Shown one piece after another: positions 8,992 through 19,475 of a DNA stretch of 64,000 nucleotides. The notes below the pieces were generated by a model. The model did not search any database. It was not told where the DNA came from and saw only the letters and a program-made list of their open reading frames with translations. Source of the stretch: Vesta saturnalis (Eukaryota > Arthropoda > Insecta > Coleoptera > Lampyridae). Position 1 is the stretch's first letter, and the number at the start of each line of letters is the position of its first letter. Where the stretch lies: contig JARFJB010001166.1 in NCBI GenBank assembly GCA_036346205.1, positions 12,870,501 to 12,934,500 of the forward strand, given 5' to 3'. A program made the translations under genes and the position numbers.

Positions 8992-10383
8992 TTAATTGAT
9001 GTTGTATGAAGTTGCCCTTTCGTTTTGTTGAATACCCACAATTATTGCATTTGTAATTAATATGATATTTGAGGTGTGAAGTAATTGATGATTTTTTAAA
9101 TTAAGCCATATATTTGTTGAATAGTTACACTGATCACATTTATAAGTACTTGAAGTATGAATTAGTTTATGTATTAGTTGATGTTTTTCTAAAAAGCGTT
9201 TTTGTTTTGTTGAATAATCACATTGATCACATTTATAAGGACGTAAATTGTGAATTAGTTGATGTTTTTCTAAAAAGCGTTTTTGTTTTGTTGAATAATC
9301 ACATTGATCACATTTATAAGTACTTAAAGTGTGAATTAGTTGATGTTTTTCTAAATAGCGTTTTTGTTTTGTTGAATAATCACATTGATTACATTTATAA
9401 ATACGTAAAGTGTGAATTAGTTGATGTTTTTTTAAACAGGGTTTTTGTTTTGTTGAATAATCACATTGATCACATTTATAAGTACTTGAAGTGTGAATTA
9501 GTTGATGTCTTAGTTGATGTTTTTTTAAATAGTGTTTTTGTTTAGTTGAATAATCACATTGATCACAATTATAATTAGTATTTGAAGTATGAATTAATTG
9601 ATGCCTTTTTAAAGACTGGTTCCGTTTTGTTGAAAAGTTACACCTATCACATTTATAATTAGTAATCGAAGTATGAATTAATTGATGCCTTTTTAAATGT
9701 CCCTTCCATTTTGTTGAAAAGTTACATTTATCACATATATAATTAATATTGGAAGTGTGAATTAACTGATGTATTTTTAAATGTCCTTTCGTTTTTGTCG
9801 AATAGTCACATTGATCACATTTATAGATAGTATTTGAAGTATGAATTAATAGATGTGTTCGTAAACTTTTCTTCTGGATTGTTGTAAAGTCACATTGATA
9901 ACATTTATAATTAGTATTAGAAGTATGAATTAATTGATGTCTTTTTAATGAGTCCTTATGTTTTGTTGAAAAGTTACACTTATCACATTTATAATTAGTA
10001 TTGGAAGTGTGAATTAATTGATGTCTCATTAAATCTCTATTCCATTTTGTTGAATAGTTGCATTTGTCACATTTAATATTATTATTTGAAGAGTGAATTA
10101 ATTGATGTTTTTTTAAACTACCCTTTAAATTTTTTGAGTAGTGAAGTGCAGTGTCTTTTACATTAGAATCTACCTCAATTGTATTAATCTGATTTGTACA
10201 GTATGAATCGATCTCCTCTTTAGAAATAGAAATATTTCCAAACTCACATGTATCATAACCGAGATTAATTTCTTGCTTTATTTCATTGTTTATTAAGACC
10301 CGCTGTTCAGTAACAAATAAATTGATTTGACCTTCTTCTTTCGGTTCCAATTTAACCAATTCTTTGTTAACCTCAGTCGACAT
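8992..10383 (-). CDS. Poly-C2H2 zinc finger protein 1
   Basis: A 463-residue frame without visible intron, starting at the ATG ending 10383. Residues 1-95 form a conserved acidic N-terminus with two canonical SUMO-acceptor sites, VKLE (about 10-13) and IKQE (about 35-38). After a half finger ending KKHQLIHS there are 12 complete fingers of the type KCDxCxYSTKxKxxLxxHQLIHT (Cys-x2-Cys-x12-His-x3-His). The linkers are Ser/Asn-rich (TSNTNY) rather than TGEKP. Two units have a small HQL(I/R)H duplication. The last 25 residues are out of register with finger sequence because of a frameshift also present in gene 3. It probably binds DNA in the nucleus; the target is unknown. The intact length suggests it may still be expressed or only recently silenced. 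Confidence 0.8.
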   Translation of the reverse strand: MSTEVNKELVKLEPKEEGQINLFVTEQRVLINNEIKQEINLGYDTCEFGNISISKEEIDSYCTNQINTIEVDSNVKDTALHYSKNLKGSLKKHQLIHSSNNNIKCDKCNYSTKWNRDLMRHQLIHTSNTNYKCDKCNFSTKHKDSLKRHQLIHTSNTNYKCYQCDFTTIQKKSLRTHLLIHTSNTIYKCDQCDYSTKTKGHLKIHQLIHTSNINYICDKCNFSTKWKGHLKRHQLIHTSITNYKCDRCNFSTKRNQSLKRHQLIHTSNTNYNCDQCDYSTKQKHYLKKHQLRHQLIHTSSTYKCDQCDYSTKQKPCLKKHQLIHTLRIYKCNQCDYSTKQKRYLEKHQLIHTLSTYKCDQCDYSTKQKRFLEKHQLIHNLRPYKCDQCDYSTKQKRFLEKHQLIHKLIHTSSTYKCDQCNYSTNIWLNLKNHQLLHTSNIILITNAIIVGIQQNERATSYNIN

Positions 10384-10418
10384 ATTGAAATATCTAGCAC
10401 ATATAATCTTTGTTTATA

Positions 10419-11470
10419 CAGGGTGGTCCGTAATTATACTACAATTTCTCAATAAACTTTTCTTCGGTAAGGCCTATTTACAGAAGTACAACCCTGCAAA
10501 GTTCTAAAATAAAATTCTAATTTTTTTAATATCTGCGAAACGGGTTGAAATAAAAATTAGATACAGACAGGTGTGTTGCAAAATAAACTAGCCAGTGGCG
10601 GAGATATGAGCGTAGACATATCATTTTTATTGAAAAAAAGAAACAAATCGGCATTTTTTTAATCACCCTGTATTATATTGAAAAATAATTGTCTTTTATC
10701 TACAAAAAGACCTCTTGTAAAATATTAAACGTATTTATTTGCAAAAATATCCTAGTCGACCTCAACCCGATGGACGCACATTTTACCGAATGGATCGGAG
10801 TTTAGGCGAAACTGGTAGAAAAATGGACGGCCACGACGAACTAGGACTGTTGATAGAGAGGAACGCATTTTAAATTTAGTGGAAAATAGTTCCAGCATAA
10901 GTTCTAGGCGGGTTAAGTGAAATTATGGGTGAAGTACTTCACCAATCTGTTTTAAGAGTATTGCATGAACAACAATTACGACCTTATCATATTTAACTAA
11001 TTCAGGCACTTCAGGAAGGAGATTGTCATAGAAGTCTAAACTTCTCTAGATGGTGTGTTGAAAATGATTTGTTTTAAACAAAACTTATCAACTGGGGACC
11101 ATTGAATTACCTAATAGAATAAACGCCCAAGTGTACCGAAACTTCCTAGAAGAAGGCTTACCACAACTTGAGAATGTCCTTGTAAATATTTGAATGCAAA
11201 TTTGGTATTTACTGGATGCTCACCCAGCTCATAATGCCAGGGTAGTACAACAATGTTTCCAAATCGGTGGATAGGAACTCGCAGCCCCACTGGCTGGCAC
11301 GCCAGGTCCCTAAATTTAGATCACTTAGATTTTTGTGTATGTGGTGCATTTGATACAATTAATGCTAATATTTTAAAAAATAAGATGTAATTGCAGAAAA
11401 GAGGACAGAAACTTGTGTACAATCACATGGTCAATATTTTCAGCATCTGATATGCCTGTTTCGTCGTAAT
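10419..11470 (+). pseudogene. Tc1/mariner-type transposase element, decayed
   Basis: The left terminus CAGGGTGGTCCGTAATTATA follows a TA dinucleotide. Further in, the plus strand reads, through many stops, LRVLHEQQLRPYH, LQEGD, FLEEGLPQL and DAHPAHNARVVQQC. These match the DDE transposase of IS630/Tc1/mariner elements and include the second catalytic Asp region. A matching right terminus was not found, so the right border is only where recognisable transposase ends. Copy 2 at 33760-34096 is an internally deleted version of the same family. Confidence 0.75.
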
Positions 11471-13225
11471 TCGATATTTTAGACGTTTATATTCTTATTT
11501 TCTTTTTTTTTTAATTGTTACCTTAATACAAAAAACTACGTAATAGTAATTTACGTAAATTGTTTTATTTTATTTTCATTTTACTAGTATTATTTTTTGT
11601 TAATTAAAATAAGTAGTATCGCTAGGGGGGGTTCTAACTCACTTTGTCACTTAATTAGGATGTCTAAATTTTCCCCGCGTCAAGTCTTAGTTCCAGTTGA
11701 ATTATCCATATTTTTTACAACAGTGGTGTTATTAAACACTGAATTATTATCGACACTGTATAATAATGTGGTTGAAGAGGTTTAAACATTTTAATAAATT
11801 AATGGGTGTTAAAATGTTCTAATAAACAAATCGTTAACCAACTCGAGATATAACCCGTTCACCAAAAATAATGCCTTTGTCCCAGTCGATTAAAATAGGG
11901 CGGTTCAATCTTTTGTTTTCCTTAATTACAACAATTTATGCTGTTATTTCCACTTATCAATAAAAAAAACTGCAATGTAACACTAATAAAATGATATCGG
12001 ACGCCAAGTTATTTTTAATTATGCTCGGAATAACTAAATCGAGGTTTACAATAAAAATTTTATCAAAATGTAAATGACTATGTTTATTATCTAACAGTTA
12101 AATTTAGGGTTATAAGAAATATATCTTAAAAACTAATTGTAATAGCCTTGAATCACTTAATTATGGATATAAATACCTGTTCGTAAAATTTTGTACACAA
12201 ACTTTTTAATAACCTCCGGTATCTAAACGATTACGGAAATGTAAACTAAGGGTGATGTCACTTTTGCACCAATATTGCGCAATAACTCGAAATAACAATG
12301 CTGTATGTTGTAAACCACCAAAATGGAATTTTACTTCTTGTAAATTTTTTTTCTTGAAATTTTGAATCCAACATTTATTGCATTTTCTTGAACGTTCAAA
12401 TAAAAAATTGTGATCAAAATTTAGATCAGCATTGAATGCAAAATTGCAATCATAAAATGAAAGCGTACGTAAAAGTAAAGTTAAATGCGTACTTAAAATG
12501 TAATTAAAGTAGAAAAGTAAAAGTAATAAAAGTGTCAATCAAAGTCAATCAAAATCAAAAGCAAATGTTTTAATTTTTAGTATAATGCGTTAAATAGATC
12601 TTACCATTAAATCAATGGCACTTTTCACAAAATTTAGGTGGAAACCCAAAAAAAGGCTTCCTAAACAACACAACATTCATCAGGAAGTGAAAAAATTGAC
12701 GCTTTCAATATCTGGTGATATAGCGGTGCGCGAAAAATATAAGCAGAAAAAATAATTTAATTTTAATTTAAAAGTGGGAGTATGAACCATTAAGAAGTAT
12801 ATACACTTAAGTTACACCAAAATGCAAATTAAGTTGCCTAACACATGCCTATAAATCACTAATAATTAAATTTTTTTTTATAATTACAACTAAATGAACG
12901 AAGAACATAAATTACGGTATATTTTAATACAACTCAAAATGGGTTGTAACAACTGTTACTTCCGTTATGCAAAATCTTCCGCCTATACGAATACGCGGTG
13001 TAGACCACCGAAATTCTTTGTTCATACAAGTAGCAATTTTTGACGGGAAAATTCCGATAGTACTTCTAACAACTTGATAGAGTGTGGTTAGGTCAATACT
13101 TCAAACTCCCCCGAAGATAACCGATTCTACCCGAACATTAACGAGCACGCCAGCGCACAAGACCCAAGGCTAGCAGCATTCTCGTTTCTCGTGCGTTTCG
13201 CTCTTTAAAGTGTAACTGTCATCGA
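11471..13225. other. AT-rich intergenic stretch, nothing recognised
   Basis: Low-complexity AT-rich DNA. The longest open frames (for example 12206-12538 minus) have no family resemblance and biased lysine/leucine/phenylalanine composition expected from AT-rich DNA. No repeat with another part of the window was noticed. Confidence 0.5.
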
Positions 13226-13240
13226 GTGAGCATTATTATA

Positions 13241-13510
13241 ATGTATTCTCCTGTTTACGAGCCAACATCAGCGGACATTAGATATTTTACTGACTTGTTA
13301 ATAAACTATTACAATATAACTATTCAAGATGATGGTGGAAACGATGACGTGGATGAGCTAAATGTATCTCACATCCAAGGTGATAGTGATGATTCACAGA
13401 AGAGGAAGAAGAGCGATGAGGTAGAGGAGAAAGACGAATCTCAAAACCATGATGACGATAGCGACGAATCACGGTTCAAGAAGAAGAAGACCGATAAAGG
13501 ATGTGATTAA
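13241..13510 (+). CDS. Small acidic protein with basic tail, unknown
   Basis: ATG 13241 opens 89 codons to TAA 13508-13510, and the stop overlaps an AATAAA polyadenylation-type signal. The N-terminal part reads YSPVYEPTSADIRYFTDLL and looks like a short folded or helical segment. The rest alternates acidic runs (DDGGNDD, DDDSDES) with Lys/Arg runs (KRKK, FKKKKTDK) that could be nuclear localisation signals. The sequence upstream is less AT-rich than its surroundings and could be a promoter. I do not recognise the family. It could be a small host gene, an ORF of an unclassified transposon or chance, though the composition differs from the surrounding AT-rich noise. Confidence 0.4.
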   Translation: MYSPVYEPTSADIRYFTDLLINYYNITIQDDGGNDDVDELNVSHIQGDSDDSQKRKKSDEVEEKDESQNHDDDSDESRFKKKKTDKGCD

Positions 13511-13849
13511 ATAAAAATGATGTATTGTTTATAATAATAATAATATATTTTCAAACGCTAAGCTTTCCTTCAATTTTGTTAATAAACTTGTTTCTCCTAA
13601 CGGTGTTTAAACCTACACTAACAATGCTGCAGTTAATGCGAAGGTGCGGTTAGATTGGTAGTAAGTGTGAGATTGGCTTTCGTTTGCACTCTGTGCGTTC
13701 AATCATACCGCTATTTTTTGAATTGTGAGCTGATTTTGTACGATTAAGTTAAATCAGTTTGGTATTTAATTTAATTGATTTGAGCAATTGATTTGTATGT
13801 TTGAGAAAGAGACGATGGAGAGACGAACACGATCAACCCCTATTACAGA

Positions 13850-14760
13850 AAACATTCATTAGCCTTTACACCACTATATTGCACCACAAACAACCCTAAT
13901 TAGTCCTAGAAATATACCGCTAGATGGCGCCGCCTCTATTACAGAAAACATTCGCTAGTTTAAAAATATACCATTAGATGGTGCCACAAACAAAACCCTG
14001 ATTAGTCCTAGAACGCTAGATGGTGCCACCTTTATCACAGAAAATATTCATTAGGCCATACACAACTAGACGATACAAATTTAAATTTCCCAACAAGCGC
14101 CACGATAGGAGGGTTCAGGCCCTAACGCAGGTTCCTATGTTTTGTCTTATAAGCTATCAATAGGTCCCTTATTAGAATATAAGTTCAAATTTCTTTCAAT
14201 AAGTAATCAGAATGTAAACACTTAAATACAAATCCAAATTCAAATATTCTGGCAAGGGGCCAGGGGCTAAGACCCGAAAGTAAGTAAGTTGTGAAGCCCT
14301 ACGTCTGTCTTATAAGTTAGCATTAGGCCTCCTTATTATTATAATACAAGTTCAGATTTCCCCTTATAGATGGCGTCACAAACAAATTCAAACTTTTGGT
14401 CGAGAGGCTAGGGCCTGAAAGTAAGTTGCTAAGCCATACATCTGTCTTACAAGTTAGCATTATACCCCTTATTACAATACAGATTCATATCTCCAGCCAT
14501 AACCTGCAGAGACAAATACAAATACAAATTTTCCGCCATTGGGGCCACGACAAAAGACAAAGCCCCGAGAGCAAGTTGCTTAGCCCTACACCTGTCTTAC
14601 AAGTTAGCATTAGGCTCCTTATTATTATAATAGAAATTCAAATTTTCCGTCAAGGGTACCACGACAATACACGAAGGCCTATGAACAAGTTGTGATCACG
14701 ACAAGGGGCAAAGACCCGAGAACAAGTTGCGACACCCTACACCTGTCTTACAATCTCGAT
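13850..14760. repeat. Degenerate tandem repeat array (TTACAGAAAACATTC / TGTCTTACAAGTTAGC units)
   Basis: The left part repeats units of roughly 60-130 bp containing ATTACAGAAAACATTC and CTAGATGG(T/C)GCC. The right part repeats units of roughly 130-170 bp containing CTGTCTTACAAGTTAGCATT and CCTTATTA(T/C)AATA. Units vary in length and spacing. A related unit reappears at 16190-16350. No coding potential. Confidence 0.75.
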
Positions 14761-16185
14761 TATGCTCGGGGAGGGTTGGAGTGGGATCGCCGAAACAGCC
14801 TTCGCCGAAATCCTCGCGTCGCGAAATTTTACGTATATGATACATTTTAACTTAAAAAAAAATCCAAGGCCGACCGTTTCTATAAAATAAAAATAATCTT
14901 GACACATGTTAACAGGTTAAATTAATTAAATAAAACCTTTTATTATAAAACACCTCTCATTATCTTTACATATCTTTATCCTTTATTAGAATACAATTTC
15001 TATGACAGAGGATAATTATGCAACCTGTTTATAATAAATCCTAGGTGCATACCAATTCCAAAGATGTATGCGGTACAAGTGTTGAGATGCTTGAAATCTT
15101 TTTTAGTACATGTTTAATTGTAAATGACGAGATAATCAAATTATTGTTTAACGCCTGTTACCCAACCATTCTATTCTGATAAATAAAGATAATTTTTAGT
15201 ACCTTACCTTTTTTAATTAAGAGTTGCGTAATATCAGATAAGCCTATTGTTTTTCTTTCTTTTTAATTCAGCGTGTGTGTTTTTAAAAATCATGTTACCC
15301 ATAAAATTTATGACTTTAGCGTTTTAAGGAAAGTGTGTTACTTGGTTGGTAGATTATTAAAATTAACAGGTTTATATAATTACACAGTAATTAGCTAAAA
15401 ATAAACATGAACAGTGGTTTCTAACTACATATTGTTGTTGTGGAATTTAAAACATGTAATTATTACGTTCCAAACGTTTAATGCGGTTTTTATAAAAAAC
15501 GATTTACGTGTGTATGTATGTATGGACAACATATAATATTTTGTTCAAACCGCTTTGTTATTAATTACTTTAAGGGAAAGGTAAATACGAGTTGCAGTAA
15601 GTGTGATAAAGATAATTAGGTTGTATTTACACTCTAAAATTAATTATGGGGAAATAAATAACTAGTTTTACATCAACTATTCATAAACGTAAAACATAGA
15701 AAGTGCTTTAGTTTGATTAGACGAGTAACACAAAGCAGTGTCTATCACTCGTGAATCAGTACTTCAAAAACGTTCTTTCAATACAGAGCTGGTAAGTGTG
15801 TTGTTAACCTTTTATTTTATTTACTTGTACAGATTTTTAAATACAGTTATACAACACATCTAATCTATACGTAACAACAAGTTTCTTTAAAAATATTAAG
15901 GTGTACAATATGCAACAATTTAACGATCGGATGGATATTAAACATATTTCAATGCAATCAATACAGGTAAAGCAATCAGTTTTAGTATTCATTTAGAAAA
16001 CAATATTGTAATAACTGTTATGTAATTAATTAACTTAATAAACATTTTTGTTTCATTAGAGAATAATATGAATGTCAGTAATTTTTTTATAACTCACTGA
16101 GGAATTTTAAATAATGATATTTGCAATAAAAAATAAGTGTTATATAATTAAATTTTACTATCATTCAAATTTCCCACGCAAGATC
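14761..16185. other. AT-rich stretch; possible 5' exons only
   Basis: No gene recognised. A GAGCTG|GTAAGT donor-like site at 15789 and a 19-codon ATG frame at 15908-15964 ending CAG|GTAAAG could be 5' exons, but no downstream coding exon was found. Confidence 0.3.
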
Positions 16186-16189
16186 AAAC

Positions 16190-16760
16190 CCTAACACAAG
16201 TTCATACACCTGTCTTACAAGATAGCAATAGGGCCTCCTTATTAGAATACAACTTCAAATTACCAGTCATAACCTACAAAAACAAATACCATTTTCAACC
16301 AGGGGTAACGACAGGGGCGAAGGCTTACACTCGTCTTATAAGATTAGGGTTTCCTTGTTTCAAATTTCACCCCAATTAGAATGCTAGCCCTCAATCACCG
16401 GGTCAAAAGTGACCTATAATTATCCAAATATAACCGTCACCCCTAGCTTTCCCCGCATCCCAAGTCCAAGACCAACCCCAAGTCCAAGACCAACCCAACT
16501 CCAACACCTAAATACGCTTCTCAAGTGAGCAAGTAGACAAAGGGCCGACAAAAACGACCAGCAAAAAGGCACTTAATACAAATAAGAACGGTTAAAAAAT
16601 TCCATATAAGGGTCTCCAAAAAGAAACCATAAAATAAGGCCGACAAAAATTGCTGTCAAAGACCATAATTAGGGTTGAAAATTCCATCAAGGGTTGAAAA
16701 AGGCCCCCGAAAAGAAGCCACCAATAATAGGGGTGAAAAACAGGGTCTCACACGTGGGCG
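16190..16760. repeat. Dispersed repeat, related to 13850-14760 and inverted relative to 29460-29720
   Basis: The left half shares the CCTGTCTTACAAG and CCTTATTAGAATACAA blocks with the 14-kb array. The right half (about 16560-16760) contains repeated GGGTTGAAAA(TTCC) blocks and GGCCCCCGAAAAGAAG. These occur in inverted orientation at 29460-29720. This points to one moderately repeated, non-coding element with an internal simple-repeat structure. Confidence 0.65.
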
Positions 16761-17335
16761 AGTAAAAGTAGTGGGGAAGCTGTCTCAGTGGGCGGGACTT
16801 GTGACGTAAAAAAAGTGGAGGGGAGGGTGTCTCCTTTCTACTCGTGAAGCTTAAATGACAATTTTTTGATTATTGATCTGACAGAAGTACCTAGTAACGT
16901 CAAATAAAATATTACTAACAAATTCAAAACCTTTATTTAAACATTATTTAACAATCTAATTTTATAAATGAAAATAGAAAGTACAGTTAGTATTGTTAGA
17001 TATACTAATTTTTATTTGCATATTTTACATTATTAGTTCTTATTTCCATTTTTTGTAGTAATAATATAATTTATGATTTCAAGGTGCGCCAATAAAAATA
17101 TAGCGTAAAGTATTCGTGGATAACTAGCCTTCAAAACACTTACTCTATTTCGAGCGTGTTTTAAAGACCTATTTCTTCCACTTATACTTTAATATACTAT
17201 AAAACAAATATATTGTCGTTTTTATTTGCATTGTATACTTGATTTGAATGTAGTTAATATCTAATGTTAAAAAAATATGAAAATTACAAAAAAAAGAATA
17301 ATAATTTTTAAGTAATAGCAAAATGGATATGAGGC
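16761..17335. other. AT-rich spacer
   Basis: No coding segment or repeat recognised between the dispersed repeat and the 367-bp TIR element. Confidence 0.4.
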
Positions 17336-17444
17336 GGTAAACAAAGGAACATAGGATGATGATGATGCCGATGTGTAACGTCATCATAGCTCATATAAAT
17401 AGATATTTTATAAACGATTTAAATATCACTTTCAATTTCAAATT

Positions 17445-17520
17445 GTTGGAGCGCTGGTGGGGTAGTTTGAGTCGTTCACCAAGATTTTGGTGCGGGTTCG
17501 ATTCCTGCCTCGTGCACTTT
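17445..17520 (+). other. tRNA-like pol III promoter segment
   Basis: The segment contains GGTTCGATTCC, an exact B-box match, at 17495-17505. It sits in a T-arm-like stem (GCGGG/CCTGC), preceded by a CACCA/TGGTG hairpin and followed by a run of nine T residues that could end pol III transcription. The acceptor arms do not pair, so this is a SINE-type tRNA-like promoter or tRNA pseudogene rather than a working tRNA. Confidence 0.5.
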
Positions 17521-17527
17521 TTTTTCT

Positions 17528-17640
17528 CTTAGGTTACAGTAGTTTTGTTTATCTAACCTAATTTCGTTAGGTTACAGTAGTTTAGTTTATCTTATCTAAT
17601 TATGTTAGGTTACAGTACTTTTGTTATTCTTATCTAAAAT
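17528..17640. repeat. 38-bp tandem repeat, about three copies
   Basis: Units begin TTAGGTTACAGTAGTTT and repeat every 38 bp, immediately after the T run of the tRNA-like segment. Confidence 0.85.
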
Positions 17641-18049
17641 AGATGACATCACACATCGGCAACAGCGTCATTCTATGCTCATTATATGTTCCTTTGTTTA
17701 CCGTTTCCTAAAAGAAGTGTCATTTTGACGTTTAATGCTACCAAACTAACATTTACGACAGTACCAACTTAAACATTTTAATAAGTAACATTTTTAACCT
17801 CAATCTCTGGCTTTACTAATTGTCATTTACTTAGAATATAAAATATATAAAATACCAGGAAGCAGTTTTTGTCAATTATCTGCGCGTCCGGGATGAGATG
17901 GGAAATGGGAAATATGAATCTTGTATTATGTAATATTCAATACAACACCACTTAATGTGCTCTTGATTATTACCAGGAATTATTATACAGGATACTTTAA
18001 AACAGTTCAAAACACTTTTACAAACACCACTTTCTTCGATCAAACCACC

Positions 18050-18455
18050 AAGAATGAGTCATACGGTATATAGCTCAACGGAATGGAAGGAAAGGGCCAC
18101 GTATTTCATTGCCTCCCCAAAGGGAAGAGCGGGCTGCTCGAGCTTTCCGAGCTCCTTCAGCCACAATCATGGATTCGCAGTATACATACATAACATTACG
18201 TATATATGCATGGTGGGATTAAGGATAAGTGTGGTCAGGATAGGACCGGAAGGAACGGAGTTAGGGTTTGAGGGGAAAATACTACCAGCATTCGCCTATG
18301 TAGCGGCAGATGGTGTGCATATACGCAGTGACCATGCCGCTACATGTGTATGAGAAAACCCCTGAAAAACTTCATTCAAGGTAGACGGTAACGGAATCAA
18401 ACCCATTACCTCCCGAATGCTAATCAGGTAGTGTCACTACCATAACGTCATTTAG
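18050..18455 (-). mobile_element. tRNA-headed SINE, reverse orientation
   Basis: Read on the minus strand from about 18455, the sequence has CATTCGGGAGGTAATGGG followed by TTTGATTCC (a one-mismatch B box at about 18393-18403). A GGTTTTC-rich core and an AATGCTGG block follow, the layout of a widespread insect SINE family. The open frame at 18054-18353 lies across this SINE and is not a gene. Confidence 0.65.
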
Positions 18456-18624
18456 AACTTTAAATGTTGTCAAACCATATTTTTGCAAGCATTCAACTTT
18501 TTGACGTGCAGTATTACCAAAACGATGTTAATGTAGGTGCCAACTTAAACATCTTAATAAGTAAAATTATTAACCTCAGTGTTCTGACTAACTTGTCAAT
18601 TAATAGTTATTTATTATATAAGGG

Positions 18625-18702
18625 TCTTATTAGGCATATAAAACACGCAAGAAAACAAACGCGAGAGCGTTTATTTTCTTAAGTGTTTATATGCTAATAA
18701 GA
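18625..18702. mobile_element. Foldback hairpin element, copy 1
   Basis: The outer arms TCTTATTAGGCATATAAAAC and the matching inverted sequence ending TAATAAGA enclose about 78 bp. Pairing is nearly continuous to a GAGA loop at AAACGC/GCGTTT. It shares the GCATATAAAACACGCAA arm with copy 2. Confidence 0.7.
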
Positions 18703-18853
18703 CGAATGTAATACAAAACTTTATCCACAACCTACAATAAATTAGAATGAAATGTACTTAATTATTCTAGTTAATTTAATTTTAATTGAATTTTCTTATT
18801 ATTTGAATTTATGGGTGGTCATGGATTTATTGCTATAGTGACTGATTCGTTTG

Positions 18854-18931
18854 GCATATAAAACACGCAAAAAAATAAAACCCTAGTGTTTTATGAATAT
18901 AAAACACTAGGGTTTTATAGTGTTTATAATG
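18854..18931. mobile_element. Foldback hairpin element, copy 2
   Basis: It has the same outer arm GCATATAAAACACGCAA as copy 1. The inner part is a perfect 20-bp stem (18875-18894 with 18899-18918, arm core AAAACCCTAGTGTTTT) and a 4-nt loop. The inner stem differs from copy 1 while the outer arms are conserved. Confidence 0.75.
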
Positions 18932-19475
18932 CGTTTGTAAGCAGTTGAATTATGACATGATAATGTGTCGGTTGTGGATAAAAATTTAAATGTTGCCAAA
19001 CTATGTTTTTGAAAGCATTCAACTTTTTGACGTGCAATGTTACCAAAATAATATTAATGTGAGTACCAACTTATACATTTAAGTAGGTAACGTTATTAAC
19101 CTAAATGTTTGATTTTAACAATTGTCATTCAGAATTTTTAATTTTGCCAAATTAAATTTTTGGAAGTATTCAACTTTTTGATATGCAATGTTATCAAAAT
19201 AATATTTATGACTGTACTAATTAAAACATGTTAATAGGTAATATTATTAACCTCAGTATTGGACTTTAACAATTGTCATTAAGAATTTTATCTGTTGGCA
19301 AATCACATTTACATATATAATTTTACATACCAAAATTATATTTATAAAATGAAAATGTTATGAAAGTTGAAACGTTGCCAAATTACATATTAGGAAGTAT
19401 TCAACAGTTGTAAAATAAAAAGTCTCTTTGATGCGCAATCCTACCAAAATAAGATTCTCTGAAAGTACGGTGTGA

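Larger units (their letters stand above)
7341..10712. repeat. Segmental duplication, copy 1 (LINE ORF1 remnant + zinc finger gene + mariner end)
   Basis: Starting at AACGGGATA (7341), this block is collinear with 30901-34045. It has the same LINE ORF1-derived sequence, the same zinc finger 3' debris, a related zinc finger gene and the same Tc1/mariner terminus (CAGGGTG...). Homology stops at CTACAAAAAGACC (10712). Copy 2 has an extra MITE and an internally deleted mariner element, which allows relative dating. Confidence 0.85.
17336..17702. mobile_element. 367-bp element with terminal inverted repeats of about 55 bp
   Basis: The left end GGTAAACAAAGGAACATA with the CCGATGTGT block reappears in inverted orientation at the right end (17642-17702), with a few indels. 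Inside are a tRNA-like segment with a perfect pol III B box and a 38-bp tandem repeat. The short size, inverted ends and absence of coding sequence fit a MITE or foldback element. No clear target-site duplication was seen. Confidence 0.65.
17705..19475. repeat. Degenerate satellite array of about 145 bp, interrupted by SINE and hairpins
   Basis: Related units occur near 17720, 18455, 18985, 19131 and 19360. Shared landmarks are ATTCAACTTTTTGA(C/T), ATGTTACCAAAAT, GTACCAACTTA and TATTAACCT(C/A)A, in the same order. The array is split by the SINE (18050-18455) and two foldback hairpins, showing that these are younger. Confidence 0.7.

Noticed and set aside
9114..9545. Plus-strand repetitive open frame of 143 codons
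   Set aside because: It is the antisense of the tandem zinc finger units; its repeats mirror the fingers exactly.
18054..18353. Plus-strand 99-codon frame
   Set aside because: It lies across a SINE in reverse orientation.
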